From Lithodes maja (Eukaryota; Arthropoda; Malacostraca; Decapoda; Lithodidae): a stretch of DNA of 64,000 bases. The DNA lies in the NCBI GenBank assembly GCA_037953745.1, contig JBAKBP010000778.1:111001-175000 (forward strand). The letters are read 5' to 3'. The notes below the pieces were generated by a model. The model was not told where the DNA came from. It did not search any database and was given only the letters and a program-made list of their open reading frames with translations. Below, piece after piece: positions 45,156 through 56,800 of this stretch. The stretch's first letter is position 1. Every line of letters starts with the position of its first letter. The position numbers were made by a program, and so were the translations under genes.

Positions 45156-45231
<76 letters not shown>
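45156..45231. repeat. (CA)n microsatellite
   Basis: Uninterrupted CA dinucleotides at the head of the next SINE-1. Confidence 0.97.
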
Positions 45232-45233
<2 letters not shown>

Positions 45234-45640
45234 CCCGTAGCCTAGTAAGTAGCGCTCTCGTCTCACACACGAGGGGTCGGGGGTTCAATCCCCCGGCCGG
45301 GCGGAGACAAATTGGGGTTGTCTCCTTTCATGTGTTAGCCTCAGTTCACCTAGCTGTAAATAGGTACCTGGAATAAGTGGACGACGTTGTGACGTCCCAT
45401 CTGGGGTTGGCAAAAATGGTACAAGGCGAGATGGGTATCATATGGTTCACCAAAGCTGATGGCTACCTAAGCCTTCGGGGCGAGACGGTACCGTCTATAG
45501 TGAGAATGGTACGGTACCATACAGATCCACCCTAAGCCTTAGTTTCCGATGTCGCCAATTGGCTAAAAATTCAGACTACACACACATCCACAGCCATTCC
45601 AACGATACATATAACACCTACACATATAGGAGGCGGGAAA
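45232..45640 (+). mobile_element. SINE-1, plus strand, 3' end diverged
   Basis: Head from 45232 with box A TAGCCTAGTAAG (45238-45249) and box B GGTTCAATCC (45282-45291), 32 bases apart as in tRNA-type RNA polymerase III promoters. The body is collinear with the other copies up to about 45610, then diverges (AGGAGGCGGGAAATAACGAG in place of the usual end). Confidence 0.85.
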
Positions 45641-46099
45641 TAACGAGCATGCTCACTCCCGCAATACAACTAGAGTAAGTACACACACACACACAGAGCA
45701 TAATCAACCATGTAGCGTGAGGGGCCCACCTCCGACCCTCAGAGCGGTTCACTGAGCTAGGCTGTGTCTCGCGCGGGTCTCTCTCTGTCTCTCTCACCAG
45801 TGTAGCCAAGCGAGCGAGTGTTACATAATAGTGGGGTTCCCGCGTTTCACTGGGACCACTGCAAAACCCCTGCGGGTGAACCAGACCACGTATAGGGTCC
45901 GTTCTGGTGTCATTTTGAAGCTATTTTCGCCTTGTTTTCGGCAGAATACACTTCATTTAATGCAGATGCTTGATTTTTCATTCAGGAGTTCCTGAATATG
46001 CCCTAAATAGCCCAAACATAGCCGCAGCCAAAGGGTTAATAGATTTAGCATAGCTTAACTTAATTGCAACTGCTTTTCCGCCCTAGACCAGTATCCAGA
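45641..46099. other. No gene recognised
   Basis: Mixed sequence with a short CA run at 45681. Nothing recognised. Confidence 0.4.
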
Positions 46100-46485
46100 T
46101 TAAGAGAGCCCACTTCGCTTGTTTTCTCTTTCTCTCCCTGTCTGTTTGGCGTGTATCCATTCGACCCCACTCAGCCTACTGTTTTAAGACGTTTACCCCC
46201 ATCCAGGTGTCACTATTTTCCTGGCGAGCGGTAGCGAGCCAGCATATATATATTTTTGTTTTGCCAGCAAGCTAAATTTGTAAATTTTTCGATAGAAAAA
46301 TGTCTCCGGCGAAGCCAGATTTCTTCATACAATGCTGGCTCGCTATCGCTCGCCAGGAAGAAATCGATACCTGGATGGGGATAAACGTCATAAAACAGTT
46401 GACTGAATGGGGCCGAATGGATACAAGCCAGGGAAAGAGAGAAAAGGAGAGAAAGATAAAACAAAACAACGGTGACCCCCATTAA
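46100..46485. mobile_element. TTAA element family B (foldback)
   Basis: Same arms and centre as 19560-19943. TTAA (46100) to TTAA (46482-46485); the right one is shared with the family D element that follows. Confidence 0.85.
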
Positions 46486-46715
46486 CCCTTTCACGCTTAT
46501 GACGCGATTTTGAGCCTATTAGGGATACTTTAAAGCCTTTGTTACCATCAGGCCTATTTAAAAACCTTTAGTTTAGTTACTTCAACCTCTGCAGTTGTCT
46601 TTGAGTTAGCTGTGGGCAGAAAACTAATTTTGGAGAGGTAATTATAAGCGTGAGAGAACTCTATTTCTTATTGCTAATTTGGCAACTCTGCGGCGTAAAT
46701 GCGTGAAAGAGTTAA
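46482..46715. mobile_element. TTAA element family D, unamplified copy
   Basis: 234 bp with inverted ends TTAACCCTTTCACGC and GCGTGAAAGAGTTAA. It holds one copy of the 105-bp segment (TGAGCCTATTAGGGATACTT to GAGTTAGCTGTG) that is present nine times in the copy at 50795-51869. Confidence 0.85.
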
Positions 46716-46799
46716 CCGAGTATTGAACCAAAGTGCTACATGTGACCCAATGCTATGATATCTCGGCTATACCTACCCAATTCTGCTAATGCTGATTGA

Positions 46800-46849
46800 G
46801 TGTGTGTGTGTGTGTGTGTGATGTATGAGTGTGTGTGTGTGTTATGTAT

Positions 46850-46928
<79 letters not shown>
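46800..46928. repeat. (TG)n microsatellites
   Basis: TG runs with ATGTATGAG interruptions. Confidence 0.95.
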
Positions 46929-46929
<1 letters not shown>

Positions 46930-47110
46930 TTTCGGTGCCCAACTCTCCCAAATATACCTGGAGTGAGTGGGTTCGAATCCTGGTCAGGATACCTCTCTCC
47001 CAACCTGTCGGACATTATCATTAAATATAACCAAAATTCTATCGCATATATAAAGGGCAACGCCCTTCGCGCCTAAACATTAACACCAAACTTCTATCGT
47101 ATATAAAGTT
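46929..47110 (+). mobile_element. Possible third tRNA-derived SINE
   Basis: GGTTCGAATCC (about 46970-46980), a perfect box B, follows a poor box A-like region and precedes a CTCTCTCCCAACCTGTCGG body and CCAAAATTCTATCGCATATA. Only one copy is seen, so the SINE assignment is tentative. Confidence 0.4.
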
Positions 47111-47647
47111 CACCTACTAAACGAGACAGAGAAAGCAGCGAGGGAACGCGAAAGTGGTCCCGATCCCTAAGAATTGGAACTTTAAATGTTGTTTCTGTTC
47201 GGGCTCTGTCTCGAGTCGGCCACTCCCAGCTATGGGGTATGTGCCTGAGTACATACATACATACATACATCATACATACATACATAGATACATACTGTAC
47301 ATATAAGGGCTAAGCAATGACCAAAACATTAAAACCCAAAATCTATCGTACATGGCCTACATAAGGGCAAAGCAACGACCTCCGCGCCCAAAGGGAAATG
47401 TTGTATAGGTCTGGGAGGCCGTTTTGAAGAAGTGTGTAGGAGAATAACTTGGCATAGAAGAACGGATGAAAGGGGGAAGAGAGGAACGTGTAAAGAAGAG
47501 ATCCTATAGTGAGCAGAGATTGGCCAACTCAGCTTCTGAACGTTATGTGTCTAAAGGAGAAAAGCGACGTTGATGATACTGATTATTATAAATTCCACAT
47601 TATTGTATCATAATAGGTTGTGAGTGTTGTAATAGGATATTCGGTCG
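47111..47647. other. Short CATA repeat and unremarkable DNA
   Basis: (CATA)n at about 47251-47292. Otherwise no gene or family recognised. Confidence 0.5.
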
Positions 47648-47982
47648 TTAAGGGGAGGTTTTTAGTTAATTCCCTAGACTTCCATCAAGCTTAAAATTAC
47701 TCTCCCTTGACCCCCTTTCAAGATAAATTTGTACATTTTTCGGTAGAAAAATGTCCCGGCCGAAGGCCGGTTCCCCTTAAATTACAGGCTCGCTATCGCT
47801 CGCCAGGAAAAATCGACACCTAAATGGCACGAATGGTCTTAAAATTGACAGAAATGGGGCGAGGGTTCTTAAAATCGCCAAACTAATGGGGCAAGCGTCT
47901 TTAAATCTCACAAACAATGGGGCTAAACATGAGGGAGAAAGAGGTTCAGAAAAAAATCCTCCAGGTGGAAATCTCCCCTTAA
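47648..47982. mobile_element. TTAA element family A, full length
   Basis: TTAAGGGGAGGTTTTTAGTT at the left, GTGGAAATCTCCCCTTAA at the right, with CCCGGCCGAAGGCCGG hairpin and CTCGCTATCGCTCGCCAGG. Its right TTAA (47979-47982) starts the family C copy that follows. Confidence 0.9.
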
Positions 47983-48197
47983 CCCATTCAGTACCGATGA
48001 CGTCCTTTTAGCTTTTTTCTGGCTACTTACTATAAGACTAGTTTCTTCAGCTTAAATAGGGCCTCCGACAACTGACAGGCTTCAAACTATCTTATTTAAT
48101 CCTTTTTACTAACACAGATCTTTCTTAAACTACACAAAATCGTCAAAATATACCGATAATTAATTATAAAAGACGCCGCCGATACAGAACTGGTTAA
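47979..48197. mobile_element. TTAA element family C, full length
   Basis: TTAACCCATTCAGTACCGAT at the left and GCCGATACAGAACTGGTTAA at the right. Confidence 0.85.
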
Positions 48198-48730
<533 letters not shown>

Positions 48731-48739
48731 AAGAGCTAC

Positions 48740-48805
48740 TCACTGGGGTCACACGAGCGCATTTTCCGGCAATTTTCGACGAGCAAGTTTTTTGTCGTAC
48801 TATTT
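48740..48805. repeat. Dispersed repeat E fragment (inverted)
   Basis: CACTGGGGTCACACGAGCGC, then TTTTCGACGAGCAAG. Inverse of repeat E at 7262 and 17850. Confidence 0.5.
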
Positions 48806-48905
48806 TTAGGTTCTTAAGCATGTGTATCGATAACTAGATCGACGGTAGATTTTGTTAGTTTTATTCGTATGCAAGACTACAATTACCAGTCAAAATTGAC
48901 GAACA

Positions 48906-48944
48906 TCATGTTGGTTGGTTGGTTGGTAGGTAGGTAGGGAGAAA

Positions 48945-48992
<48 letters not shown>

Positions 48993-49044
48993 AAAGCGAA
49001 GGGGATGAAGGAAGACCGAGTGTGAAAATTGTATCCACCATGAA
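48906..49044. repeat. GGTT/GGTA tetranucleotides and (GA)n
   Basis: GGTT and GTAG units at 48911-48936, (GA)n at about 48950-48988. Confidence 0.85.
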
Positions 49045-49049
49045 TCAAA

Positions 49050-49640
49050 GAGATAGAGAGAGTACAAAGGAGTACACAGGAAATCAAGCAACAACATATC
49101 TAGTGATCCTTCTAGGCTGCTTGTCCTCCAAAACACTGTGCACCAAGTGTCCAAACAGGGGTTTAGAGTGGGTAGGGGAAAATTGGAAAGGGAACTACTT
49201 CCCTGGAACTAATGTCCGTGGCAGGACTAGGAAGTTAGTTGGGGACAGATGGGTTAGTAACATAACACAGTTATAAGGATCTTTCGTATATATGGGAAAA
49301 AGAGAGTAACGTTTTAGCAATATATAAACGCAACAATCCTTTGATGAATCCAAGGGGGGAAGTTATTCATTTACAAACGCAGTCAGTCGCGGGTTTGATG
49401 CAAGATATTTGTCTAGGCAAAGTTTAAAAGAATCAACGGTGCTGCAGTCTATAACTTCTCGTGGAAGCCCATTCCACAAGGTGACAACTCGATTGAAGAA
49501 GAAATTCTTAGATTCGTGTGAGTTAAAAGATTTACCAATAATCTTGCAACCGTTTCCCCGCGTGTAATTAGACTGGTCGATAGTGAAGTACTTACTACAG
49601 TTCATATTGTCGATGCCTTTGATGATTTTGAACACTTGAG
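49050..49640 (-). mobile_element. CR1-like LINE 3' fragment
   Basis: 3' UTR (49050-49362, including CTCCTTTGTACTC tail units) and the last about 90 codons of the LINE ORF up to VFKIIKGIDNMN near 49638. The 5' truncation abuts GAGAGTGAGCGAGTGA repeats. An extra segment near 49275-49362 is unlike the other copies. Confidence 0.87.
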
Positions 49641-49768
49641 AGAGTGAGCGAGTGAAAACAAGAGAGGCGGGGATCAAGTAAGACTGAGTGAGAGTCTTGT
49701 GTGTAAAAGTTGTATCCACCAGTGAATCAAAGAGAAAGAGAGAGAGAGATGTGAGTGAGTGAGTGAGT

Positions 49769-49802
<34 letters not shown>

Positions 49803-50000
49803 AATATATATATATATAGAGAGAGAGATGTGAGTGAGAGAGAGAGAGAGAGAGATGTGAGAGTGAGTGAGTGAGAGGCGAGGATCAAGCAAGAGGTGAG
49901 TGAGAGTCTTGTGTGTAAAAGTTGTATCCACCAGTGAATCAAAGTTTCAGGCCACACTCCATCTTTTTGATTGCCTGTCACGGATATATATATATAGAGA
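49641..50000. repeat. GA-rich block with duplicated 60-bp segments
   Basis: A GAGTCTTGTGTGTAAAAGTT / GTATCCACCAGTGAATCAAAG segment occurs twice (from 49690 and from 49905), with a variant near 49022, within GA and AT runs. Confidence 0.8.
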
Positions 50001-50116
50001 TAGAGAGAGACTTAGTCATAATTTACGGGACTGTGTATATTTATTTATATATATATTTCATATTTTGTATTTATATTTTTGTTATTGGTGACATTAGATT
50101 TCTACAAACCTTTGAG

Positions 50117-50275
50117 TAGATTTTAAGACGTTCGGTTCATTTGTTTGGCGATTTTATGGGGTGAAAGGTTTCAAACTCGCCAAACTATTGGAATGAACGT
50201 CTTAAAATCTCAAAACTAATGGGGCTAAAAATGAGGGAGTAAAGGGTCCATAAATACTAACCATGCCCCTTAATG
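50117..50275. mobile_element. TTAA element family A, 3' fragment
   Basis: Family A blocks TTTGGCGATTTTATGGGG, a GAACGTCTTAAAATCTC block and GGGGCTAAAAATGAGGGAG, ending CCATGCCCCTTAA. Confidence 0.65.
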
Positions 50276-50368
50276 TTGACATAATGTTCGTCTAGAATAC
50301 GTCGGGTTTTCTACTTGAACAATAATTGGTGGTAGTATACAAAATCGCTCCCAAGTAGACACATACCC

Positions 50369-50595
50369 AATTGCCCACTTGCGAGTTTCTGGCTGTAAGG
50401 AAGTTGGAGCTGTGGCCTTCAATATTTAGCAGAATGATCAGCTAAGATACGGTCATAATACATATATAAATGCGCACAACCAAACGATCATACTTTCTAT
50501 CCATCAGAAACCCACATTATTATTGCATTTCTCTTAAAATATCCATGTTCACGGCTCCAACTTCCTTATAGCCTGAAACTCGCAAGTGGTCAATT
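50369..50595. mobile_element. Foldback element F with about 45-bp inverted repeats
   Basis: Left arm AATTGCCCACTTGCGAGTTT ... TAAGGAAGTTGGAGCTGTG; right arm is its inverse with a few mismatches (50549-50595). 227 bp, AT-rich non-coding interior. Its right edge overlaps the TTAA of the adjacent family C copy. Confidence 0.7.
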
Positions 50596-50798
50596 AACCC
50601 CTTCAGCACGATGACGCCTTTGATTCTGGATAAAATTATATGATTTTATGCAGTTTAAGAAGGACCTATGTATATCAGAGTTTATTGAGCTAGTATTCAC
50701 CCTTTTGAATCCTAGAGATGCATTATATATGCTGAAGAAAATAGTCTAATGGTAACCAGAATAAGACGAAATGTACGTCATCGTGCTGAGGAGGTTAA
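50594..50798. mobile_element. TTAA element family C
   Basis: TTAACCCCTTCAGCACGATG at the left and CATCGTGCTGAGGAGGTTAA at the right. The right TTAA (50795-50798) is shared with family D. Confidence 0.82.
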
Positions 50799-51869
50799 TC
50801 CTCTCACGTTATTGACGCAATTTTGAGCCTATTAGGGATACTTTAAAGCCTTTGTTACCATCAGGGGTATTTAGAAACCTTTAGTTTAGTTACTTCAACC
50901 TCTGCAGTTGTCTTTGAGTTAGCTGTGTTGAGCCTATTGGGGATACTTTAAAGCCTTTGTTACCATCAGGGGTATTTAGAAACCTTTAGTTTAGTTACTT
51001 CAACCTCTGCAGTTGTCTTTGAGTTAGCTGTGTTGAGCCTATTGGGGATACTTTAAAGCCTTTGTTACCATCAGGGGTATTTAGAAACCTTTAGTTTAGT
51101 TACTTCAACCTCTGCAGTTGTCTTTGAGTTAGCTGTGTTGAGCCTATTGGGGATACTTTAAAGCCTTTGTTACCATCAGGGGTATTTATAAACCTTTAGT
51201 TTAGTTACTTCAACCTCTGCAGTTGTCTTTGAGTTAGCTGTGTTGAGCCTATTGGGAATACTTTAAAGCCTTTGTTACCATCAGGGGTATTTATAAACCT
51301 TTAGTTTAGTTACTTCAACCTCTGCAGTTGTCTTTGAGTTAGCTGTGTTGAGCCTATTGGGGATACTTTAAAGCCTTTGTTACCATCAGGGGTATTTATA
51401 AACCTTTAGTTTAGTTACTTCAACCTCTGCAGTTGTCTTTGAGTTAGCTGTGTTGAGCCTATTGGGAATACTTTAAAGCCTTTGTTACCATCAGGGGTAT
51501 TTATAAACCTTTAGTTTAGTTACTTCAACCTCTGCAGTTGTCTTTGAGTTAGCTGTGTTGAGCCTATTGGGGATACTTTAAAGCCTTTGTTACCATCAGG
51601 GGTATTTATAAACCTTTAGTTTAGTTACTTCAACCTTTGCAGTTGTCTCTGAGTTAGCTGTGTTGAGCCTATTGGGGATACTTTAAAGCCTTTGTTACCA
51701 TCAGGGGTATTTATAAACCTTTAGTTTAGTTACTTCAACCTCTGCAGTTGTCTTTGAGTTAGCTGTGGGCAGAAAACAAATTTTGGAGAGGTAATTATAA
51801 GAGTGAGAGAACTCTATTTATTATTGCTAATCTGGCAACCTCTGCGTCATAAAAACGTGAAAGGGTTAA
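50795..51869. mobile_element. TTAA element family D with internal nine-copy array
   Basis: Ends match the 234-bp copy at 46482-46715 (TTAATCCTCTCACGTTATTG ... AACGTGAAAGGGTTAA). The interior 105-bp segment is repeated in tandem nine times. Length difference from the unamplified copy is 841 bp, almost exactly eight 105-bp units. Its right TTAA (51866-51869) starts a family B copy. Confidence 0.9.
50823..51768. repeat. 105-bp tandem array, nine units
   Basis: AGCCTATT anchors fall at 50826, 50931, 51036, 51141, 51246, 51351, 51456, 51561 and 51666. Units 5 and 7 share GGGAATA while neighbours have GGGGATA, suggesting duplication of a two-unit block. Confidence 0.96.
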
Positions 51870-52246
51870 GCGGGGTGACATGCTTTTTGTTATTTCTGTC
51901 CTTTTCTATTTTTCTCTGGCTTGTATCCATTCGGCCCCATTCAGCCAACTATTTTAAGACGTTTATCCCCATCTAGGTGTCGATTTCTTCCTGGCGAGCG
52001 ATAGCGAGCCAGCATTATATGAAGAAATCCGGCTTCGCTGGAGAAATTTTTCTATCGAAAAATGTACAAATTTAGCCTGCTGTCAAACAAAAATAAAATG
52101 TATGCTGGCTCGCTACCGCTCACCAGTAAAAAATTGACACCTGGATGGGGATACACGTCTTAAAACAGTAGTCTGAATGGGGCCAAATGGATACAAGCCA
52201 GAGAAAGATAGGGCAGGACAGAACCAAAACAGGTGACCCCCCTTAA
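51866..52246. mobile_element. TTAA element family B (foldback)
   Basis: TTAAGCGGGGTGACATGC to AGGTGACCCCCCTTAA. Arms CTGGCGAGCGATAGCGAGCC and CTGGCTCGCTACCGCTCACC are inverse copies around the central hairpin. Confidence 0.87.
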
Positions 52247-52756
52247 AGGCTCTGCAGTAGTATAACCTCTAAAAGTTGTGATGGCTTGACATCATTCGGG
52301 TAATGTTATTAATAATTACCGATGCCATTGGTGTGTTTGATTTATATCCAGTATATCCATTATATCAGGCAACTGGTGTCTAGCGCACTTATAGCAACAT
52401 TCCTGTGCTACATATCTAATTAGTCCTCTATCTCCTTAATTAGGCAACTATAGTCAAAATGGTATGTATAAAATAGTATTATATTTAACTCTACAAGTGA
52501 TCCTGGAAGTTTGTCGGTGGAGTTCAAATACATACTGTATATGAGAATAAGTATGAGGATTATCATGAGTAATTTTTGTCCAAAACAATTCCCACATATT
52601 TAGTTATTGATATTTGTGTTTTGTGCATACAGTCCTGCATTTATTGTATTATAATGTATTGTCTTGTTTGTACAGGTATGTGGAGCATGAGGTGATCATT
52701 TAGCTGACAGGAAATAGTAAGTACCGGTATTGGTTTGGTCGTGGTGAGTGTGGTAT
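52247..52756. other. No gene recognised
   Basis: AT-rich sequence without recognised repeats. Confidence 0.45.
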
Positions 52757-53133
52757 TTAAGGGGGGGTCACCGGATGTTTGTTTTATCTTTCTTGACCTG
52801 GCTTGTATCCATTCCAACACATTCACCCAACTGTTTTAAGACGTTTATCCCATCCAGGTGTCGATTTCTTCCTGGCGAGCGATAGCGAGCCAGCATTGTA
52901 TGGAGAAATCCGGCTTCGCCGGAGAAATTTTTCTATCGAAAAATGTACAAATTTAGCTTGCTGATAAAACAAAAAATATATATGACGGCTCGCTACCGCT
53001 CGCCAAGAAAATATTGCCACCTGGATGGGGGTAAACATCTTAAAACAGTAGGCTGAATTGGGCCTAATGGATACAAGCCAAAGAGAGAGAGAGAGAGAGA
53101 GAAAGAGAAAACAAGCGAGGTGGGCTCCCTTAA
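52757..53133. mobile_element. TTAA element family B (foldback)
   Basis: TTAAGGGGGGGTCACCGG to GGTGGGCTCCCTTAA; GA run at 53082-53104. Same arms and centre as the other family B copies. Confidence 0.87.
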
Positions 53134-53143
53134 AAGTACGGAG

Positions 53144-53452
53144 TTGGAATCAAGATGTTGTTTACAATATAACCATATACTTCATCCTTTGAATGTTGGA
53201 ATCAAGATGTTGTTTACAATATAACCAAATACTTCATCCTTTGAATGTTGGAATCAAGATGTTGTTTACAATATAACCAAATACTTCATCCTTTGAATGT
53301 TGGAATCAAGATGTTGTTTACAATATAACCAAATACTTCATCCTTTGAATGTTGGAATCAAGATGTTGTTTACAATATAACCAAATACTTCATCCTTTGA
53401 ATGTTGGAATCAAGATGTTGTTTACAATATAACCAAATACTTCATCCTTTGA
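53144..53452. repeat. 52-bp tandem repeat, six copies
   Basis: Unit TTGGAATCAAGATGTTGTTT, ACAATATAACCAAATACTTC, ATCCTTTGAATG. Near-perfect copies starting 11 bases after the family B copy. Confidence 0.96.
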
Positions 53453-53715
53453 ATGGAGGTGGTTTTTTTGGTCCCCCTTCTGCCTCATGTTTAGCCCCAT
53501 TAGTTTGGCGATTATTATTATTATTATATGAGATGCCGAAGTCTCCAAAGTAAGACCTTTTGCACCATTTAGGTGTCGATTTATTCCCTGTAATTTAGGA
53601 GGAATCGGCCTTCGGCTGGGATATTGATCTACCGAAAAATATACAAATTTGTTTAGGACATGTTTTTGTGGGGTGTTTTGTAAAGCTTGATGGAGGGTTT
53701 GTGAGGAAACCTAAA
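53453..53715. mobile_element. TTAA element family A (inverted, diverged)
   Basis: TGCCTCATGTTTAGCCCCAT, GCACCATTTAGGTGTCGATT, CCTTCGGCTGGG and GCTTGATGGAGGGTTTG in inverse family order. TTAA ends not preserved; a TTA run at 53511-53526 interrupts it. Confidence 0.7.
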
Positions 53716-53731
53716 TGTTAGATATAATTAT

Positions 53732-53802
53732 ATAACCCCTTCTGTACCGGCGACGTTTTTGTATGTTATTGTAGCTATATGTAGAGGAATTTGTACAGCT
53801 TA
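53732..53802. mobile_element. TTAA element family C, left half only
   Basis: TATAACCCCTTCTGTACCGG then TTGTAGCTATATGTAGAGGA and GCTTAGGAAGGAT: the left half of family C. It passes without a break into the 38-bp satellite. No right half was found after the array. Confidence 0.75.
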
Positions 53803-56800
53803 GGAAGGATATATGGTACGGTACCGTAGCTAGAAGGATTGATTGAGAAGGATATATGGTACCGTAGCTAGAAGGATTGATTGAGAAGGATGTATGGTAC
53901 CGTAGCTAGAAGGATTGATTGAGAAGGATGTACGGTACCGTAGCTAGAAGGATTGATTGAGAAGGATGTATGGTACCGTAGCTAGAAGGATTGATTGAGA
54001 AGGATGTACGGTACCGTAGCTAGAAGGATTGATTGAGAAGGATGTACGGTACCGTAGCTAGAAGGATTGATTGAGAAGGATGTACGGTACCGTAGCTAGA
54101 AGGATTGATTGAGAAGGATGTACGGTACCGTAGCTAGAAGGATTGATTGAGAAGGATGTACGGTACCGTAGCTAGAAGGATTGATTGAGAAGGATGTACG
54201 GTACCGTAGCTAGAAGGATTGATTGAGAAGGATGTACGGTACCGTAGCTAGAAGGATTGATTGAGAAGGATGTACGGTACCGTAGCTAGAAGGATTGATT
54301 GAGAAGGATGTATGGTACCGTAGCTAGAAGGATTGATTGAGAAGGATGTACGGTACCGTAGCTAGAAGGATTGATTGAGAAGGATGTACGGTACCGTAGC
54401 TAGAAGGATTGATTGAGAAGGATGTATGGTACCGTAGCTAGAAGGATTGATTGAGAAGGATGTACGGTACCGTAGCTAGAAGGATTGATTGAGAAGGATG
54501 TATGGTACCGTAGCTAGAAGGATTGATTGAGAAGGATGTACGGTACCGTAGCTAGAAGGATTGATTGAGAAGGATGTATGGTACCGTAGCTAGAAGGATT
54601 GATTGAGAAGGATGTACGGTACCGTAGCTAGAAGGATTGATTGAGAAGGATGTACGGTACCGTAGCTAGAAGGATTGATTGAGAAGGATGTACGGTACCG
54701 TAGCTAGAAGGATTGATTGAGAAGGATGTACGGTAACGTAGCTAGAAGGATTGATTGAGAAGGATGTATGGTACCGTAGCTAGAAGGATTGATTGAGAAG
54801 GATGTATGGTACAGTAGCTAGAAGGATTGATTAAGAAGGATGTATGGTACCGTAGCTAGAAGGATTGATTGAGAAGGATGTATGGTACCGTAGCTAGAAG
54901 GATTGATTGAGAAGGATATATGGTACCGTAGCTAGAAGGATTGATTGAGAAGGATGTACGGTACCGTAGCTAGAAGGATTGATTGAGAATGATGTATGGT
55001 ACCGTAGCTAGAAGGATTGATTGAGAAGGACGTACGGTACCGTAGCTAGAAGGATTGATTGAGAAGGATTTATGGTACCGTAGCTAGAAGGATTGATTGA
55101 GAAGGATGTACGGTACCGTAGCTAGAAGGATTGATTGAGAAGGATGTATGGTACCGTAGCTAGAAGGATTGATTGAGAAGGATGCACGGTACCGTAGCTA
55201 GAAGGATTGATTGAGAAGGATGTACGGAACCGTAGCTAGAAGGATTGATTGAGAAGGATGTACGGTACCGTAGCTAGAATGATTGATTGAGAAGGATGTA
55301 TGGTACCGTAGCTAGAAGGATTGATTGAGAAGGATGTATGGTACCGTAGCTAGAAGGATTGATTAAGAAGGATGTATGGTACCGTAGCTAGAAGGATTGA
55401 TTGAGAAGGATGTACGGTACCGTAGCTAGAAGGATTGATTGAGAAGGATGTATGGTACCGTAGCTAGAAGGATTGATTGAGAAGGATGTATGGTACCGTA
55501 GCTAGAAGGATTGATTGAGAAGGATGTATGGTACCGTAGCTAGAAGGATTGATTGAGAAGGATGTACGGTACCGTAGCTAGAAGGATTGATTGAGAATGA
55601 TGTATGGTACCGTAGCTAGAAGGATTGATTGAGAAGGATGTACGGTACCGTAGCTAGAAGGATTGATTGAGAAGGATGTATGGTACCGTAGCTAGAAGGA
55701 TTGATTGAGAATGATGTATGGTACCGTAGCTAGAAGGATTGATTGAGAAGGATGTACGGTACCGTAGCTAGAAGGATTGATTGAGAAGGATGTACGGTAC
55801 CGTAGCTAGAAGAATTGATTGAGAAGGATGTATGGTACCGTAGCTAGAAGGATTGATTGAGAAGGATGGATGGTACCGTAGCTAGAAGGATTGATTGAGA
55901 AGGATGTACGGTACCGTAGCTAGAAGGATTGATTGAGAAGGATGTATGGTACCGTAGCTAGAAGGATTGATTGAGAAGGATGTACGGTACCATAGCTAGA
56001 AGGATTGATTGAGAAGGATGTATGGTACCGTAGCTAGAAGGATTGATTGAGAAGGATGTATGGTACCGTAGCTAGAAGGATTGATTGAGAAGGATGTACG
56101 GTACCGTAGCTAGAAGGATTGATTGAGAAGGATGTACGGTACCGTAGCTAGAAGGATTGATTGAGAAGGATGTATGGTACCGTAGCTAGAAGGATTGATT
56201 GAGAAGGATGTACGGTATCGTAGCTAGAAGGATGTACGGTACCGTAGCTAGAAGGATGTACGGTACCGTAGCTAGAAGGATTGATTGAGAAGGATGTATG
56301 GTACCGTAGCTAGAAGGATTGATTGAGAAGGATGTACAGTACCGTAGCTAGAAGGATTGATTGAGAAGGATGTACGGTACCGTAGCTAGAAGGATTGATT
56401 GAGAAGGATGTACGGTACCGTAGCTAGAAGGATTGATTGAGAAGGATGGATGGTATCGTAGCTAGAAGGATTGATTGAGAAGGATGTACGGTACCGTAGC
56501 TAGAAGGATTGATTGAGAAGGATGTACGGTACCGTAGCTAGAAGGATTGATTGAGAAGGATGTACGGTACCGTAGCTAGAAGGATTGATTGAGAAGGATG
56601 TACGGTACCGTAGCTAGAAGGATTGATTGAGAAGGATGTACGGTACCGTAGCTAGAAGGATTGATTGAGAAGGATGTACGGTACCGTAGCTAGAAGGATT
56701 GATTGAGAAGGATGGATGGTACCGTAGCTAGAAGGATTGATTGAGAAGGATGTACGGTACCGTAGCTAGAAGGATTGATTGAGAAGGATGTACGGAACCG

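Noticed and set aside
46929..47000. tRNA gene suggested by GGTTCGAATCC
   Set aside because: No acceptor or anticodon stem could be paired and box A is poor; a SINE-type relic is likelier.
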